Notes: a model not told the origin generated them from the sequence alone. DNA of 64,000 nucleotides from Faecalibacterium prausnitzii (GCF_003324185.1 NZ_PXUP01000008.1:62001-126000); one strand, 5' to 3'; numbered from the stretch's first letter, positions 34,556-43,076 are shown. Made by a program: numbers and translations.

Positions 34556-35356
34556 ATGGCTATGCTTGAGATCCGCAATGTGCAAAAAACTTTCCGCACC
34601 TACGCAAAGCCCGGCTTTTTCCACCGCCCCGGTGCGCGGAAGGTCGTCAGTGAGCTGCCCGTGTTGCGCGGGGTAGACCTGACCGTGGAAAAAGGCGATG
34701 TGGTGGCCATTCTTGGGCCGTCCGGCTCCGGCAAGACCACCCTGCTGCGCTGTTTGAACTTTCTGGAAACCGCCGATGCCGGGCAGCTGGTATTTGACGG
34801 CGAAAGCTTCGACCTTGCCCATGCCAGCCGCGCCGACATTGCCCGGCTGCGCAAAAAGACCGCCTTTGTGTTCCAGAACTACAACCTGTTCCGCAACAAG
34901 ACCGCCCTGCAGAACGTGACCGAGGGGCTCATTGTGGCGCGGAAGCTGCCCAAGGAGCAGGCGGATGAAATCGGCATGAAGATGCTTGCCAAGGTAGGCC
35001 TTGCCGACCGCGCCGACTACTACCCCCGCCAGCTTTCCGGCGGGCAGCAGCAGCGGGTGGCGATTGCCCGCGCCCTTGCCGCCGACCCGGAGATCATCTA
35101 TTTTGACGAGCCCACCAGCGCCCTTGACCCGGAGCTGACCGGCGAGGTGCTCAGCGTGATGCGGCAGCTGGCCGAAGAGGGCATGACCATGCTGGTGGTC
35201 ACTCACGAGATGGGCTTTGCCCGCAACGTTTCCTCCAAGACCGTGTTTATGGAAAACGGCGTGGTGGTGGAGCAGGCACCCTCTCAGCAGTTCTTTGCAT
35301 CCCCCAAGGAGGAGCGCACCCGAGCTTTCCTGCGCAGGATCGCCCATACGGAATAA
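34556..35356 (+). CDS. Cystine-type ABC transporter ATP-binding protein (TcyC-like)
   Basis: A 266-residue ATPase. Walker A GPSGSGKTT, Q-loop FQNYNLFRNKTALQNV, signature LSGGQQQR, Walker [36 protein letters not shown] is typical of cystine transporter ATPases. An insert of about 20 residues (YAKPGFFHRPGARKVVSEL) sits between the first strand and Walker A. The start follows GAGGGTGAGC. It lies 19 nt after the permease. Confidence 0.92.
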   Translation: MAMLEIRNVQKTFRTYAKPGFFHRPGARKVVSELPVLRGVDLTVEKGDVVAILGPSGSGKTTLLRCLNFLETADAGQLVFDGESFDLAHASRADIARLRKKTAFVFQNYNLFRNKTALQNVTEGLIVARKLPKEQADEIGMKMLAKVGLADRADYYPRQLSGGQQQRVAIARALAADPEIIYFDEPTSALDPELTGEVLSVMRQLAEEGMTMLVVTHEMGFARNVSSKTVFMENGVVVEQAPSQQFFASPKEERTRAFLRRIAHTE

Positions 35357-35404
35357 AACCACTTCTCTTTTTGCATTTTTTACGACAGAAAGGAATATTT
35401 ACTT

Positions 35405-36232
35405 ATGAAACGCAGAACCTTTATTTCTCTGATGGGTGTTATGGCCGCAGCCGGGGTGCTGGGCCTGACCGGCTGCTCTTCCAAGGACACTGCCGCCAGT
35501 ACTGCCAGTTCCGCAACGCTGAATAAGCTGGACAGCATCCAGAAGAGCGGCAAGCTGGTGGTAGCGCTGGAGGGCGCATGGCAGCCGTGGAGCTACCATG
35601 ATTCCTCCGACACGCTGGTGGGCTACGATGTGGAGGTATCCCGCGCCATTGCCGAAAAGCTGGGCGTGGAGCCGGAGTATGTGGAGAGCGACTGGGACAG
35701 CCTGTTTGCCGGTCTGGACGCAGGCCGCTACGACATGGTGTGCAACGGCGTGGAAGTGACCGAGGAGCGTGCCAAGACCTACGCTTTCACCACCCCCTAC
35801 GGCTACATCCACACTGCTCTGGCTGTGCGCAAGGACAATACCGACATTACCAGCTTTGAGGACCTGAAGGGCAAGACCACCGCCAACAGTCTGGCTTCCA
35901 CTTACATGGAGCTGGCCGAAAGCTACGGTGCTACCGTGCAGGGCATCGACACGCTGGAGGAGACCATCCAGCTGCTGACTGCAGGCCGCATTGACGCCAC
36001 CCTGAACGCGGACGTTTCCTTCTACGACTACCTGAACGTCCACCCGGACGCAGACTTCAAGCTGGTGGCGCAGACCGCCGAGGCTTCTCATGTGGCCATC
36101 CCGGTGCTCAAGAGCGAGGACACCGCCTATCTGGACGCGCTGAATACTGCTATTGAGGAGCTGCGCGCCGACGGCACCTTAAAGACCCTGAGCGAAAAGT
36201 ACTTCGGACAGGATATCTCTTCTGAAAACTAA
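35405..36232 (+). CDS. Cystine-type solute-binding lipoprotein (TcyA-like)
   Basis: A 275-residue family 3 binding protein. KRRTFISLMG and the lipobox LTGC give the signal. GAWQPWSYHDSSDTLVGYDVEVSRAIAEKLGVEPEYVESDWDSLFAGLDAGRYDMVCNGVEVTEER is very close to the cystine-binding pattern, with DSLFAGLDAGR in the place of DSMLAGLNSGR. TTANSLASTYMELAESYGA is the matching second-lobe motif. It is the last gene of the operon; the terminator is supplied by the first arm of dispersed repeat C. Confidence 0.9.
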   Translation: MKRRTFISLMGVMAAAGVLGLTGCSSKDTAASTASSATLNKLDSIQKSGKLVVALEGAWQPWSYHDSSDTLVGYDVEVSRAIAEKLGVEPEYVESDWDSLFAGLDAGRYDMVCNGVEVTEERAKTYAFTTPYGYIHTALAVRKDNTDITSFEDLKGKTTANSLASTYMELAESYGATVQGIDTLEETIQLLTAGRIDATLNADVSFYDYLNVHPDADFKLVAQTAEASHVAIPVLKSEDTAYLDALNTAIEELRADGTLKTLSEKYFGQDISSEN

Positions 36233-36240
36233 GAAGCTCG

Positions 36241-36417
36241 ACCCTCTCAGTCTGCTCACTTCGTTCGCATCCAGCTCCCCCGAAAGGGGGAGCTTTTTTG
36301 TTAGGAACGAACTCCCTCTGGCGAAACCGGAAACTTTGCACTTGCACCAGAAACTGTACCGCCATGTCAAAGGCGCCCCCTTGGGGGAGCTGACGCCGCA
36401 GGCGGCTGAAGGGGTAA
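36241..36417. repeat. Dispersed palindromic repeat, copy C
   Basis: It begins ACCCTCTCAGTCTGCTCAC and CCAGCTCCCCC, and ends CCCCCTTGGGGGAGCTGAC and GGCGGCTGAAGGGGT. Its first hairpin serves as terminator of the cystine-type operon. Confidence 0.85.
36273..36300 (+). terminator. Terminator of the cystine-type operon, formed by repeat C
   Basis: AGCTCCCCC pairs with GGGGGAGCT around GAAA, then TTTTTTG. Confidence 0.8.
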
Positions 36418-36425
36418 ACTCCCTA

Positions 36426-36459
36426 TTGACTTATGCAATATTATATGATATATAATATT
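36426..36459 (+). promoter_or_regulatory. padR promoter with overlapping palindromic operator
   Basis: TTGACT (36426-36431), a 17-nt spacer, and TATATA (36449-36454). A perfect inverted repeat, AATATTATAT-GAT-ATATAATATT (36437-36459), covers the -10. PadR proteins commonly bind such A/T-rich dyads in their own promoters. Confidence 0.7.
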
Positions 36460-36496
36460 ATAGAAGCACGCCATATCGAAAGGAGGCTGTTCCTGC

Positions 36497-36814
36497 ATGA
36501 GTTTTCCCATCAGTGCCGCGCTGCTGGACGCCATTGTACTGTCCGTGGTGGCGCAGGAGCCGGAAGGTACCTACGGCTACAAGATCACCCAACAGGTCAC
36601 CCACACGCTGGAACTGAGCGAATCCACCCTGTACCCGGTGCTGCGCCGGCTGCAGAAAGACCAACTGCTCACGGTCTACGATGCGCCTTTCAATGGCCGC
36701 AACCGCCGCTATTATCAGATCACCTCCGCTGGGCGGGAGCAGCTTGCCGCCTACGCGCAGGAGTGGAGCCGCTACCGTTCTTCCATTGACACATTTTTCA
36801 GAGAGGTGGAATGA
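36497..36814 (+). CDS. PadR family transcriptional regulator
   Basis: A 105-residue winged-helix repressor of the short PadR type. LDAIVLSVVAQEPEGTYGYKITQQV and LSESTLYPVLRRLQKDQLLTVYD form the helix-turn-helix. GRNRRYYQITSAGREQLAAY is the wing and start of the dimer helix. The start at 36497 follows AAAGGAGG. It is followed after 3 nt by a DUF1700/DUF4097-like protein, a common pairing in Firmicutes. It probably represses its own operon through the dyad at 36437. Confidence 0.92.
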   Translation: MSFPISAALLDAIVLSVVAQEPEGTYGYKITQQVTHTLELSESTLYPVLRRLQKDQLLTVYDAPFNGRNRRYYQITSAGREQLAAYAQEWSRYRSSIDTFFREVE

Positions 36815-36817
36815 TCT

Positions 36818-37918
36818 ATGACCCGTACTGCATTTCTTGCTGCGCTGGAGCAGCTTCTGGCTCCCTTGCCGGAGTCCGAGCGCAAGGACGCTTTGAGTTA
36901 TTACGAGGATTATCTGGATGCCGCCGGGCCGGAAAACGAAGCCCGCGCCATTGCGGAGTTGGGCAGCCCGGAGGAGGTCGCCCGCAAGATTCTGGACGAG
37001 CAAAGCCCGCAAGGCGCCTCTGCCGCCCCGGCATCCCCTGCCCCGCGTTCCCGCTGGCGCATGGTGCTGGGCGGCGGGCTGGCGGTGCTGGTGCTGGCCT
37101 GCTTTTTCTTCCAGCATTCCAAAGCCACCCCGGTGCAGCCGGTCGAGCCTGCGTCCTCGGCAGCGGATAGCAGCTCTGTCCCGGAGGAGGCCAGCAGCAG
37201 CTACCTCGCTGTTCTGGCCGATACCGTCCCCCTCACCATTCCTGCTGATGACCTTGGGGAAAGCACCCTGCAGATCCCGCTGGAAAAGCTGGATCAGGAA
37301 CTGAAGCTCAGCCTGAACTACGGCTCTGTGACCTTTGTCACCGACCCGTCCCTTACCTCGGACAAATACGCCACCTTCCAGTTCGACAACTTCCCGCATT
37401 CGCCGGTTCTGCGCACCACCGGCGGGGATGGCCGTACTACCCTGACCTTTGAAATGCCGGAAAACTGGCAGGTAGCCGAGGATGCCCCCGAAGCCATGCT
37501 CACCGTCACCATTCCGGCAGACGCCCTCACCCGGCTGCTCATCAGCTTGGAGACCGGCGATGTCCGCCTTGCGCCCATGCAGCTGAAAACGCTGACTGTT
37601 GCGCTGACCAATGGCAGTCTGCGTGCCGAAAACCTGACCGTGACCCGCGACCTGCTGATCGAGCTTCCTGCTGGCAAATGTATGATCGATCACCTTTCCA
37701 TTGCGGAATACGCCAGTATCGCTGCAACCTACTGCATCCGCCTGCATCTGGATGGCGACCCCGCCGACTACACGACCGACGCCCGCACGGATGACGTTGT
37801 ACGCATCGGCAATAAGGAATATGATAAACGCTATACCTCTTCCGGTTCCAACGGGACCCTGAATCTTTACGCCAAAGGGCTGATTTATCTAAACGTTGAC
37901 GAACAACGCCCTGCATAA
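36818..37918 (+). CDS. DUF1700/DUF4097-like membrane protein, PadR partner
   Basis: A 366-residue protein. Residues 1-62 are a DUF1700/HAAS-like helical domain (LEQLLAPLPESERKDALSYYEDYLDAA...ELGSPEEVARKIL). One membrane segment is at about 80-98 and a Ser/Pro linker follows. From about 140 there is a DUF4097-like beta-helix of repeated short strands (GDVRLAPMQLKTLTVALTNGSLRAENLTVTRDLLIEL). The function is unknown; PadR-associated proteins of this kind are thought to take part in envelope stress sensing. Its distance of 3 nt from padR implies coupling. Confidence 0.85.
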   Translation: MTRTAFLAALEQLLAPLPESERKDALSYYEDYLDAAGPENEARAIAELGSPEEVARKILDEQSPQGASAAPASPAPRSRWRMVLGGGLAVLVLACFFFQHSKATPVQPVEPASSAADSSSVPEEASSSYLAVLADTVPLTIPADDLGESTLQIPLEKLDQELKLSLNYGSVTFVTDPSLTSDKYATFQFDNFPHSPVLRTTGGDGRTTLTFEMPENWQVAEDAPEAMLTVTIPADALTRLLISLETGDVRLAPMQLKTLTVALTNGSLRAENLTVTRDLLIELPAGKCMIDHLSIAEYASIAATYCIRLHLDGDPADYTTDARTDDVVRIGNKEYDKRYTSSGSNGTLNLYAKGLIYLNVDEQRPA

Positions 37919-37924
37919 CAGAAA

Positions 37925-37973
37925 GCGCCCCTCTTCCATGGCTTTGCGCCAGCGAAGAGGGGCGGTTTTGTGT
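37925..37973. terminator. Bidirectional terminator between the padR operon and uvrC
   Basis: CGCCCCTCTTC pairs with GAAGAGGGGCG, then GTTTT. Confidence 0.75.
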
Positions 37974-39824
37974 TTATGCCTGATGAAAATACTCGTAGAT
38001 GGTCTGCGCCAGCTGTTTGCCCACACCGGGGGTGTTTTCCAGCTGGTCGGGGGTGGCTTCCTTCACCGCGCCCACGCTCTTGAACTGCGCCAGCAGGGCT
38101 TTGGCTGTTTTGGGGCCTACGCCCGGTACTTCGGTCAGGGTGGAGGAGTAGCTTTTCTGCTTCATCTGCTGCTTGCGGTAGGCGTTGGCAAAGCGGTGCG
38201 TTTCGTCCTGAATGGCGGTGATGAAGGTAAAGGTGCCCCGGTTCATGTTGATAGCAATTTCCCGCCCATCGCTGTCAACGATGGCGCGGGTGCGGTGGTG
38301 GTCATCCTTTACCATGCCGTACAGCGGCACATCTGCCAGTGCCGTACCGGCAAGCGCATCCTTTGCGGCGCTCACCTGTCCCCTGCCGCCGTCCATCAGC
38401 AAAAGATCCGGCTTCTGCCCGAACCAGTTGCCGCTGGGCTGGCCGTTTTCGGCCTGTGCAGCGTATTTTTCGTACTCTGCCGCCCGGCGGGAGACGGTCT
38501 CTGCCAGCGAGGCATAGTCATCCGTGCCTGCAACAGTTTTCATTTTGAACTTGCGGTAGCCCGCCTTGAAGGGCTTGCCATCCTTGAAGGTGACCATGCC
38601 GCAGACGCTGCTGCCATCACCCCAGTTGGAGATATCGTAGCTTTCAATGGCGCGGGGCGGCTTTGAAAGCCCCAGCACCTGCGCCAGCTCGTCCAGCAGC
38701 TTTTCCTCCCGGGCGTAGCGGCCGCTCTCCCGTGCCAGACGCTCCACCGCATTGGTGTGTGCCATCTCTACCAGATGCGCTTTATCGCCCCGCTGGGGCA
38801 CATACAGCTGTACCTCGCTGCCCCGTTTCTGGTTCAGCGCCTGCTGCAAGGCATTCACGTCCGGCGGCAGTGCGTCCACCGCGATGATCTTGGGAATTTG
38901 TTCATCGTCCAGATAGTACCGGGGCAGAAATTCCTCCCGCACCGCGTCGATATCCGAGGTATCGTGGAACAAAAACTCCCGCTTGTCGGTCAGCCGTCCC
39001 TCCCGGAAGCGCAGCACCGCCGCGCACACGCTGTCCGGTGTGCCGGCAAGCGCCACCACGTCCATCTCCACGTCCGGGTCTACCACCACCTTCTGCCCTG
39101 CCGTCAGCTTGGTGATGGCGTTGATCTGGTCCCGCAGAAGGGCGGCGGTCTCAAATTCCAGCCGGTCGGAGGCCTCCTGCATCCGTTCGTTGAGGGTTTT
39201 CAGGATATCCTTTTTGCCGTAGCGGATCAGGTGCACCGCGTTTTTGACCGCCTGATTGTAGGTCTCGCAGCTGATCTTTCCGCTGCACACTGCCATACAC
39301 TTGCCGATATGGGCGTTCAGGCAAGGGCGTCCTTTGCCGATCTCCTGCGGGAAGCGTTTGGAGCAGCGCGGCAGCAAAAAGGCATCCATGGCCGTTTCTG
39401 CCATCTGCCGCGCCGCAAAGCTGGAGGTGTAAGGGCCGATATACTCCGCCCCGTCCTCCTCCTTTTGCAGGGTGAAGGAAAGGCGCGGCCAGTCCTCCCG
39501 GGTGACGCGGATATAGCTGTAACCCTTGTCATCCTTGAGCAGAATGTTGTACTTGGGGGTGTGCGCCTTGATCTGGCTGGCTTCCAGTACCAGTGCCTCG
39601 AACTCGCTCTGACAGACGATGACGTCAAAGGCGTAGGCGTGGGCGATCATCTGGCTGACCTTGTTATCGTGGGGCACGCCCTCGCGGAAATACTGGCTTA
39701 CCCGGATGCGCAGGCGCTTGGCCTTGCCGATATAGATGATGGTGTCGCTTTTGTCCCGGATGATATACACCCCGGGCAGCAGCGGCAGCATACAGGCTTT
39801 TTGATAGAGCTCGGCCTTGGTCAT
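37974..39824 (-). CDS. uvrC: Excinuclease ABC subunit UvrC
   Basis: A 616-residue nuclease that makes both incisions in nucleotide excision repair. The N-terminal GIY-YIG domain reads LPGVYIIRDKSDTIIYIGKAKRLRIRVSQYF. A UvrBC motif lies near residue 205-235, and the RNase H-like C-terminal nuclease domain has ESYDISNWGDG and DLLLMDGGRGQVSAA. Two helix-hairpin-helix motifs (EVPGVGPKTAKALL, NTPGVGKQLAQTIY) end the protein. The start at 39824 follows GGAGGAAGG; the longer frame lacks a site. Confidence 0.96.
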   Translation of the reverse strand: MTKAELYQKACMLPLLPGVYIIRDKSDTIIYIGKAKRLRIRVSQYFREGVPHDNKVSQMIAHAYAFDVIVCQSEFEALVLEASQIKAHTPKYNILLKDDKGYSYIRVTREDWPRLSFTLQKEEDGAEYIGPYTSSFAARQMAETAMDAFLLPRCSKRFPQEIGKGRPCLNAHIGKCMAVCSGKISCETYNQAVKNAVHLIRYGKKDILKTLNERMQEASDRLEFETAALLRDQINAITKLTAGQKVVVDPDVEMDVVALAGTPDSVCAAVLRFREGRLTDKREFLFHDTSDIDAVREEFLPRYYLDDEQIPKIIAVDALPPDVNALQQALNQKRGSEVQLYVPQRGDKAHLVEMAHTNAVERLARESGRYAREEKLLDELAQVLGLSKPPRAIESYDISNWGDGSSVCGMVTFKDGKPFKAGYRKFKMKTVAGTDDYASLAETVSRRAAEYEKYAAQAENGQPSGNWFGQKPDLLLMDGGRGQVSAAKDALAGTALADVPLYGMVKDDHHRTRAIVDSDGREIAINMNRGTFTFITAIQDETHRFANAYRKQQMKQKSYSSTLTEVPGVGPKTAKALLAQFKSVGAVKEATPDQLENTPGVGKQLAQTIYEYFHQA

Positions 39825-39896
39825 GCAGCACCTTCCTCCGTGTCTGTGGGACGGGGCTTCCGGCAATGGAAAGCCCTTTGCTCCCGGTAAAAAGCT

Positions 39897-39930
39897 TATC
39901 AAAAAAGCGGCAGGGAGCCCCCGCCGCTTT
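39897..39930 (-). terminator. Terminator of the HPr gene
   Basis: On the minus strand AAGCGGC pairs with GCCGCTT around a G/C-rich loop, then a U-run. Confidence 0.75.
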
Positions 39931-39950
39931 CTGTTGCTTGTGATACAGAC

Positions 39951-40214
39951 TTACTCTGCAAAGCCGGACTCCACCAGCTTGATCAGGCCGTCCACGGCAG
40001 CCTGCTCATCAGCGCCGTCAGCGATGATGCGGATGGTGGTGCCGCCAACGATACCCAGAGACAGAACGCCCAGCAGGCTCTTTGCGTTCACGCGGCGTTC
40101 TTCCTTTTCGACCCAGATGGAAGACTTGAACTCGTTTGCCTTCTGGATAAAGAAGGTAGCCGGACGAGCGTGCAGACCAACCTGATTTTCAACGGTAACT
40201 TCTTTTACGTACAT
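39951..40214 (-). CDS. ptsH: HPr family phosphocarrier protein
   Basis: An 87-residue phosphocarrier. His15 in GLHARPAT is the PEP-dependent phosphorylation site of the PTS. Ser46 in NAKSLLGVLSLGI is the HPr kinase site used in catabolite control. Both are intact, so it could serve either as PTS carrier or as CcpA co-factor. No enzyme I (ptsI) is adjacent. The start at 40214 follows AGGAGCG. It is monocistronic. Confidence 0.93.
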   Translation of the reverse strand: MYVKEVTVENQVGLHARPATFFIQKANEFKSSIWVEKEERRVNAKSLLGVLSLGIVGGTTIRIIADGADEQAAVDGLIKLVESGFAE

Positions 40215-40281
40215 AGTAAAGCGCTCCTATCTAATATCGTTTTGGTGTACAAAAGCATAGTGTGCCTGTTGTGTTACACTC

Positions 40282-40310
40282 ATTTTAGCGCAAGTCGAAA
40301 CGGTTGTACA
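40282..40310 (-). promoter_or_regulatory. Possible promoter of the HPr gene
   Basis: On the minus strand TGTACA, a 17-nt spacer, and TAAAAT (40287-40282). Apart from this the 280-nt gap to trmD shows no clear feature, and I see no convincing terminator after trmD. Confidence 0.4.
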
Positions 40311-40496
40311 GCCCCCTTTTGCATTTTTGGCGCTTTTCCCAATGAAACAGGGAGCATTTTTCAGGTTTTGTACAAAGACAATAAAATTATACCCCGAAGG
40401 TTAGAGGGGTAATACAAAAGTTTTCAACAACTTTTAGACTGCCGGGGAGTTTTCCTCTGAATTTTGTGTATTTTCACCGACATTTCCGGTGCTAGC

Positions 40497-41744
40497 TTAC
40501 TCCTGCACAGGGCCTGCGTAGCGCATCTGCACCAGTGCGCATTTACGCGTCACGGTGGGGTATTGCTTCGGGTCAAATTCCAGACTGGTGCTGCCGTCCA
40601 GCTGCCAGCCCATGCGGGTATACAGCGCAATGGCGCGGGTGTTGGTGTTCAGCACACTCAGCACCGGGTGTGCGTGCTCCGGCAGCTTTTTGCGGGCAAA
40701 ATCCAGCAGCTTTGCGCCAATGCCGTTGCCCCGGGCTTTTTCCGTGACAAACAGGTGCTCGATATGCCCCGCCTTGTGGCTGACACACACCATGCCGTCC
40801 GGCACATCTTTGGTGGTGTGCAGGTAGCATACCCAGCCCGCCGCCTTTTCCTGCTGCAATTGCAGCAAAAACTGCGGCTCGGTCAGAGTGCGGCAGTATT
40901 CCGGCGTCCAGTTGTCGGCGCAGACAGCCTGCCGTCCCTCGGCAAACAGCTTTGCGGCGGCGGCAAACTGCTCGGCGGTCTTTACCAGCCGGACATTCTC
41001 GCCCCGCTTCCACTTGGGCACTTCGGCAATGGGGTGGCTCGTACACCACTGCTCGTACAGTTCCGGGCGGCGCAGACGGGTGCGGGTACGGCTCTGCTCG
41101 CCGCGCCACGCGTCAATTTTTGCATGGTCGCCGCCCAGCAGCACCTCGGGCACAGCACGGCCTTCCCACACCTCGGGGCGGGTGTACTGGGGGTATTCCA
41201 GCAGGCCGTCCCAGTAGCTTTCCTCCTCGTAGCCCTTCTGCTCGGCCAATACGCCGGGCTTCAGGCGCAGCACGCTGTCTGCCACCACAAGGCTGGCAAG
41301 CTCGCCGCCGGTCAGGATATAATCACCAATAGAGATCTCCTCGTCCGCAAAAGCTTCGATGACGCGCTCGTCAATGCCCTCGTAGTGGCCGCAGACCAGC
41401 GTCAGGTTGTCATATTCAGCCAAGCGCTTTGCGTGCTCCTCGGTGTAGCGCTGACCGCCCGCCGTCAGAAACACGATGTGCGGGGCAGGGCGTCCCTGTT
41501 CTGCCACCTCGTGCTGCACTGCCCGCAGGCAGTCCGCGATGGGCTGGGCGTACAGCACCATGCCGCAGCCGCCGCCGTAAGGGTAGTCGTCGGTCTGTTT
41601 CTGCTTGTTCAGGGTATAATCCCGGATCTGGTGGCAGTGGGTCTCAATATAGCCCCGCTTTGCCGCCCGGCCGATGATGCTGGCATCCAGCACCTGCTGG
41701 CACATCTCCGGGAACAGAGTCACGATGTCCACACGCATTCCCAT
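40497..41744 (-). CDS. trmD: TrmD tRNA (guanosine(37)-N1)-methyltransferase fused to a GNAT acetyltransferase
   Basis: A 415-residue protein. Residues 1-240 are TrmD: MRVDIVTLFPEM, the SPOUT knot motifs LVCGHYEGIDERV and ISIGDYILTGGELA, and EVLLGGDHAKIDAWRGEQ. Canonical TrmD stops at about 230-250. Here the chain continues with about 170 residues in which VRLVKTAEQFAAAAKLF, HIEHLFVTEKARGNGIGAKLLDFARK and VLNTNTRAIALYTRMGW form a GNAT fold with the acetyl-CoA loop RGNGIG. The frame is continuous, with no internal stop. It is the last gene of the ylxM-ffh-rpsP-khpA-rimM-trmD operon. The GNAT substrate is unknown. Confidence 0.93.
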   Translation of the reverse strand: MGMRVDIVTLFPEMCQQVLDASIIGRAAKRGYIETHCHQIRDYTLNKQKQTDDYPYGGGCGMVLYAQPIADCLRAVQHEVAEQGRPAPHIVFLTAGGQRYTEEHAKRLAEYDNLTLVCGHYEGIDERVIEAFADEEISIGDYILTGGELASLVVADSVLRLKPGVLAEQKGYEEESYWDGLLEYPQYTRPEVWEGRAVPEVLLGGDHAKIDAWRGEQSRTRTRLRRPELYEQWCTSHPIAEVPKWKRGENVRLVKTAEQFAAAAKLFAEGRQAVCADNWTPEYCRTLTEPQFLLQLQQEKAAGWVCYLHTTKDVPDGMVCVSHKAGHIEHLFVTEKARGNGIGAKLLDFARKKLPEHAHPVLSVLNTNTRAIALYTRMGWQLDGSTSLEFDPKQYPTVTRKCALVQMRYAGPVQE

Positions 41745-41747
41745 GGC

Positions 41748-42284
41748 TTACTCCTCCTCCCGCTCGCTGTCAAAATCGTCATCCAGCAGACCGGGGATGG
41801 GGGTAACAAGGATATACCCCTCCGGCGGGTTACGCTCTTTCAAAAAGGCATCCACCCCGGGGAACATATACTCCTTGCCGCCGGGTGCTTTGACGGTGTA
41901 GATATCCTGCGCACCCGGGTGGTCCACGCTGGTCACCACGCCGTACACCTTGCCAGTGTCGGCATCCCGCACTTCGCACCCGATGAGGTCTGCCACATAC
42001 CACCGGCCTGCAGGCAGGGTGGCATCGTTGCGATCAAAGTAGAACACCTGCCCGCGCAGCGCCCGGGCGGCATCCATATCGCTGACCCCCTCCAGCTGGA
42101 GCAGCGCCATCTGCCCCTGCGGACGGATAGAAAGGATCTTATACGCCTTGCCGCCCTGCGCCGAAGGGTACAGGCGGCCCACTTTTTTCAAAAAATCCAC
42201 CCCGTCGCACCAAAGCTCCAGCTTCATTTCCCCGCGCACACCGTGGGTGGTAACAACTTTTCCGGCTTCCAGATATTGCTGCAT
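41748..42284 (-). CDS. rimM: Ribosome maturation factor RimM
   Basis: A 178-residue two-domain protein that helps mature the 30S head by binding S19. LEAGKVVTTHGVRGEMKLELW is the N-terminal beta-barrel motif. The PRC-barrel part has GRWYVADLIGCEVRDADTGKVYGVVTSV and PGGKEYMFPGVDAFLKE. The start at 42284 follows AGGAGAA. It lies 3 nt before trmD and downstream of a dispersed repeat that separates it from khpA. Confidence 0.95.
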   Translation of the reverse strand: MQQYLEAGKVVTTHGVRGEMKLELWCDGVDFLKKVGRLYPSAQGGKAYKILSIRPQGQMALLQLEGVSDMDAARALRGQVFYFDRNDATLPAGRWYVADLIGCEVRDADTGKVYGVVTSVDHPGAQDIYTVKAPGGKEYMFPGVDAFLKERNPPEGYILVTPIPGLLDDDFDSEREEE

Positions 42285-42301
42285 CGTTTTCTCCTGTAAG
42301 A

Positions 42302-42462
42302 ACCCTCTCAGTCAATGCCTGCGGCATTGCCAGCTCCCCCGAGGGGGGAGCTTTTTGACGAAGAGGTGGTGTATTGCTTGTTTGTTCAGAATGCTCCTGT
42401 GTACAGTCTGCTCCAAGCTCCCCCCTTTCGGGGGAGCTGGCGCGAAGCGCCTGAGAGGGTTT
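42302..42462. repeat. Dispersed palindromic repeat, copy D
   Basis: It begins ACCCTCTCAGTCAATGCC and GCCAGCTCCCCC, and ends GGGGGAGCTGGC, GCGAAGCGC and CTGAGAGGGT. The two ends are inverted copies of each other, the clearest example in the window. It lies within the khpA-rimM part of a translation operon. Confidence 0.9.
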
Positions 42463-42513
42463 TCTATAACCAAAAAGGCCCCTTGCCGCAAGGGCAAAGG
42501 GCCAGTAGGGTGC

Positions 42514-42747
42514 TCAGTCGATCTCAACAAGGACCTTTTCATCGACCCGCACAGCAGCCGCGCGCATCACCACACGAATGGCTTTTGCGATCCGGCCCTG
42601 CTTGCCGATGACACGGCCCATATCTCCCTCTGCCACGCTCAGGTGGTAGACGATGGTACCGTCCTCGCGGGGCTCGTCCACCGTAACCTTGACGGCGTCC
42701 TTGTCCTCCACGAGACCGCGGGCAACTGCCAGCAACAGCTCCTGCAT
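42514..42747 (-). CDS. khpA: KH-domain RNA-binding protein KhpA
   Basis: A 77-residue single KH domain. The RNA-binding GxxG loop is GKQG in VIGKQGRIAKAIRVVMRAAA. KhpA with KhpB binds small RNAs and mRNAs in Firmicutes and affects cell elongation. It sits 17 nt after rpsP, its normal place. The length is typical. Confidence 0.93.
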   Translation of the reverse strand: MQELLLAVARGLVEDKDAVKVTVDEPREDGTIVYHLSVAEGDMGRVIGKQGRIAKAIRVVMRAAAVRVDEKVLVEID

Positions 42748-42764
42748 GAGTCAGCCCTCCCTAC

Positions 42765-43007
42765 TTACAGAACGTTGGACTTCTTCAGCAGGACACGAAC
42801 GGTATCAGTGGGCTGAGCGCCGTTAGCGATCCACTGCTTTGCCTTCTCGGCATCGATCTTCACCTCAGAGGGCTCCTTGTTGGGATCGTAAGTGCCGATC
42901 TCCTCGATGAAGCGGCCATCGCGGGGGAAGCGGCTGTCAGCAACGACAACACGATAGAAGGGAGCCTTCTTGGCGCCAACGCGGCGCAGACGAATCTTAA
43001 CTGCCAT
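42765..43007 (-). CDS. rpsP: 30S ribosomal protein S16
   Basis: An 80-residue S16 with the standard opening [41 protein letters not shown]. The start at 43007 follows GGAGG. It lies between ffh and khpA as in most Firmicutes. Confidence 0.97.
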   Translation of the reverse strand: MAVKIRLRRVGAKKAPFYRVVVADSRFPRDGRFIEEIGTYDPNKEPSEVKIDAEKAKQWIANGAQPTDTVRVLLKKSNVL

Positions 43008-43076
43008 AATAGATATCCTCCAAAAATTGTTGTTTTTGATATATGTTACAAACCCCGCCGGGGTTGTATACCGTTG

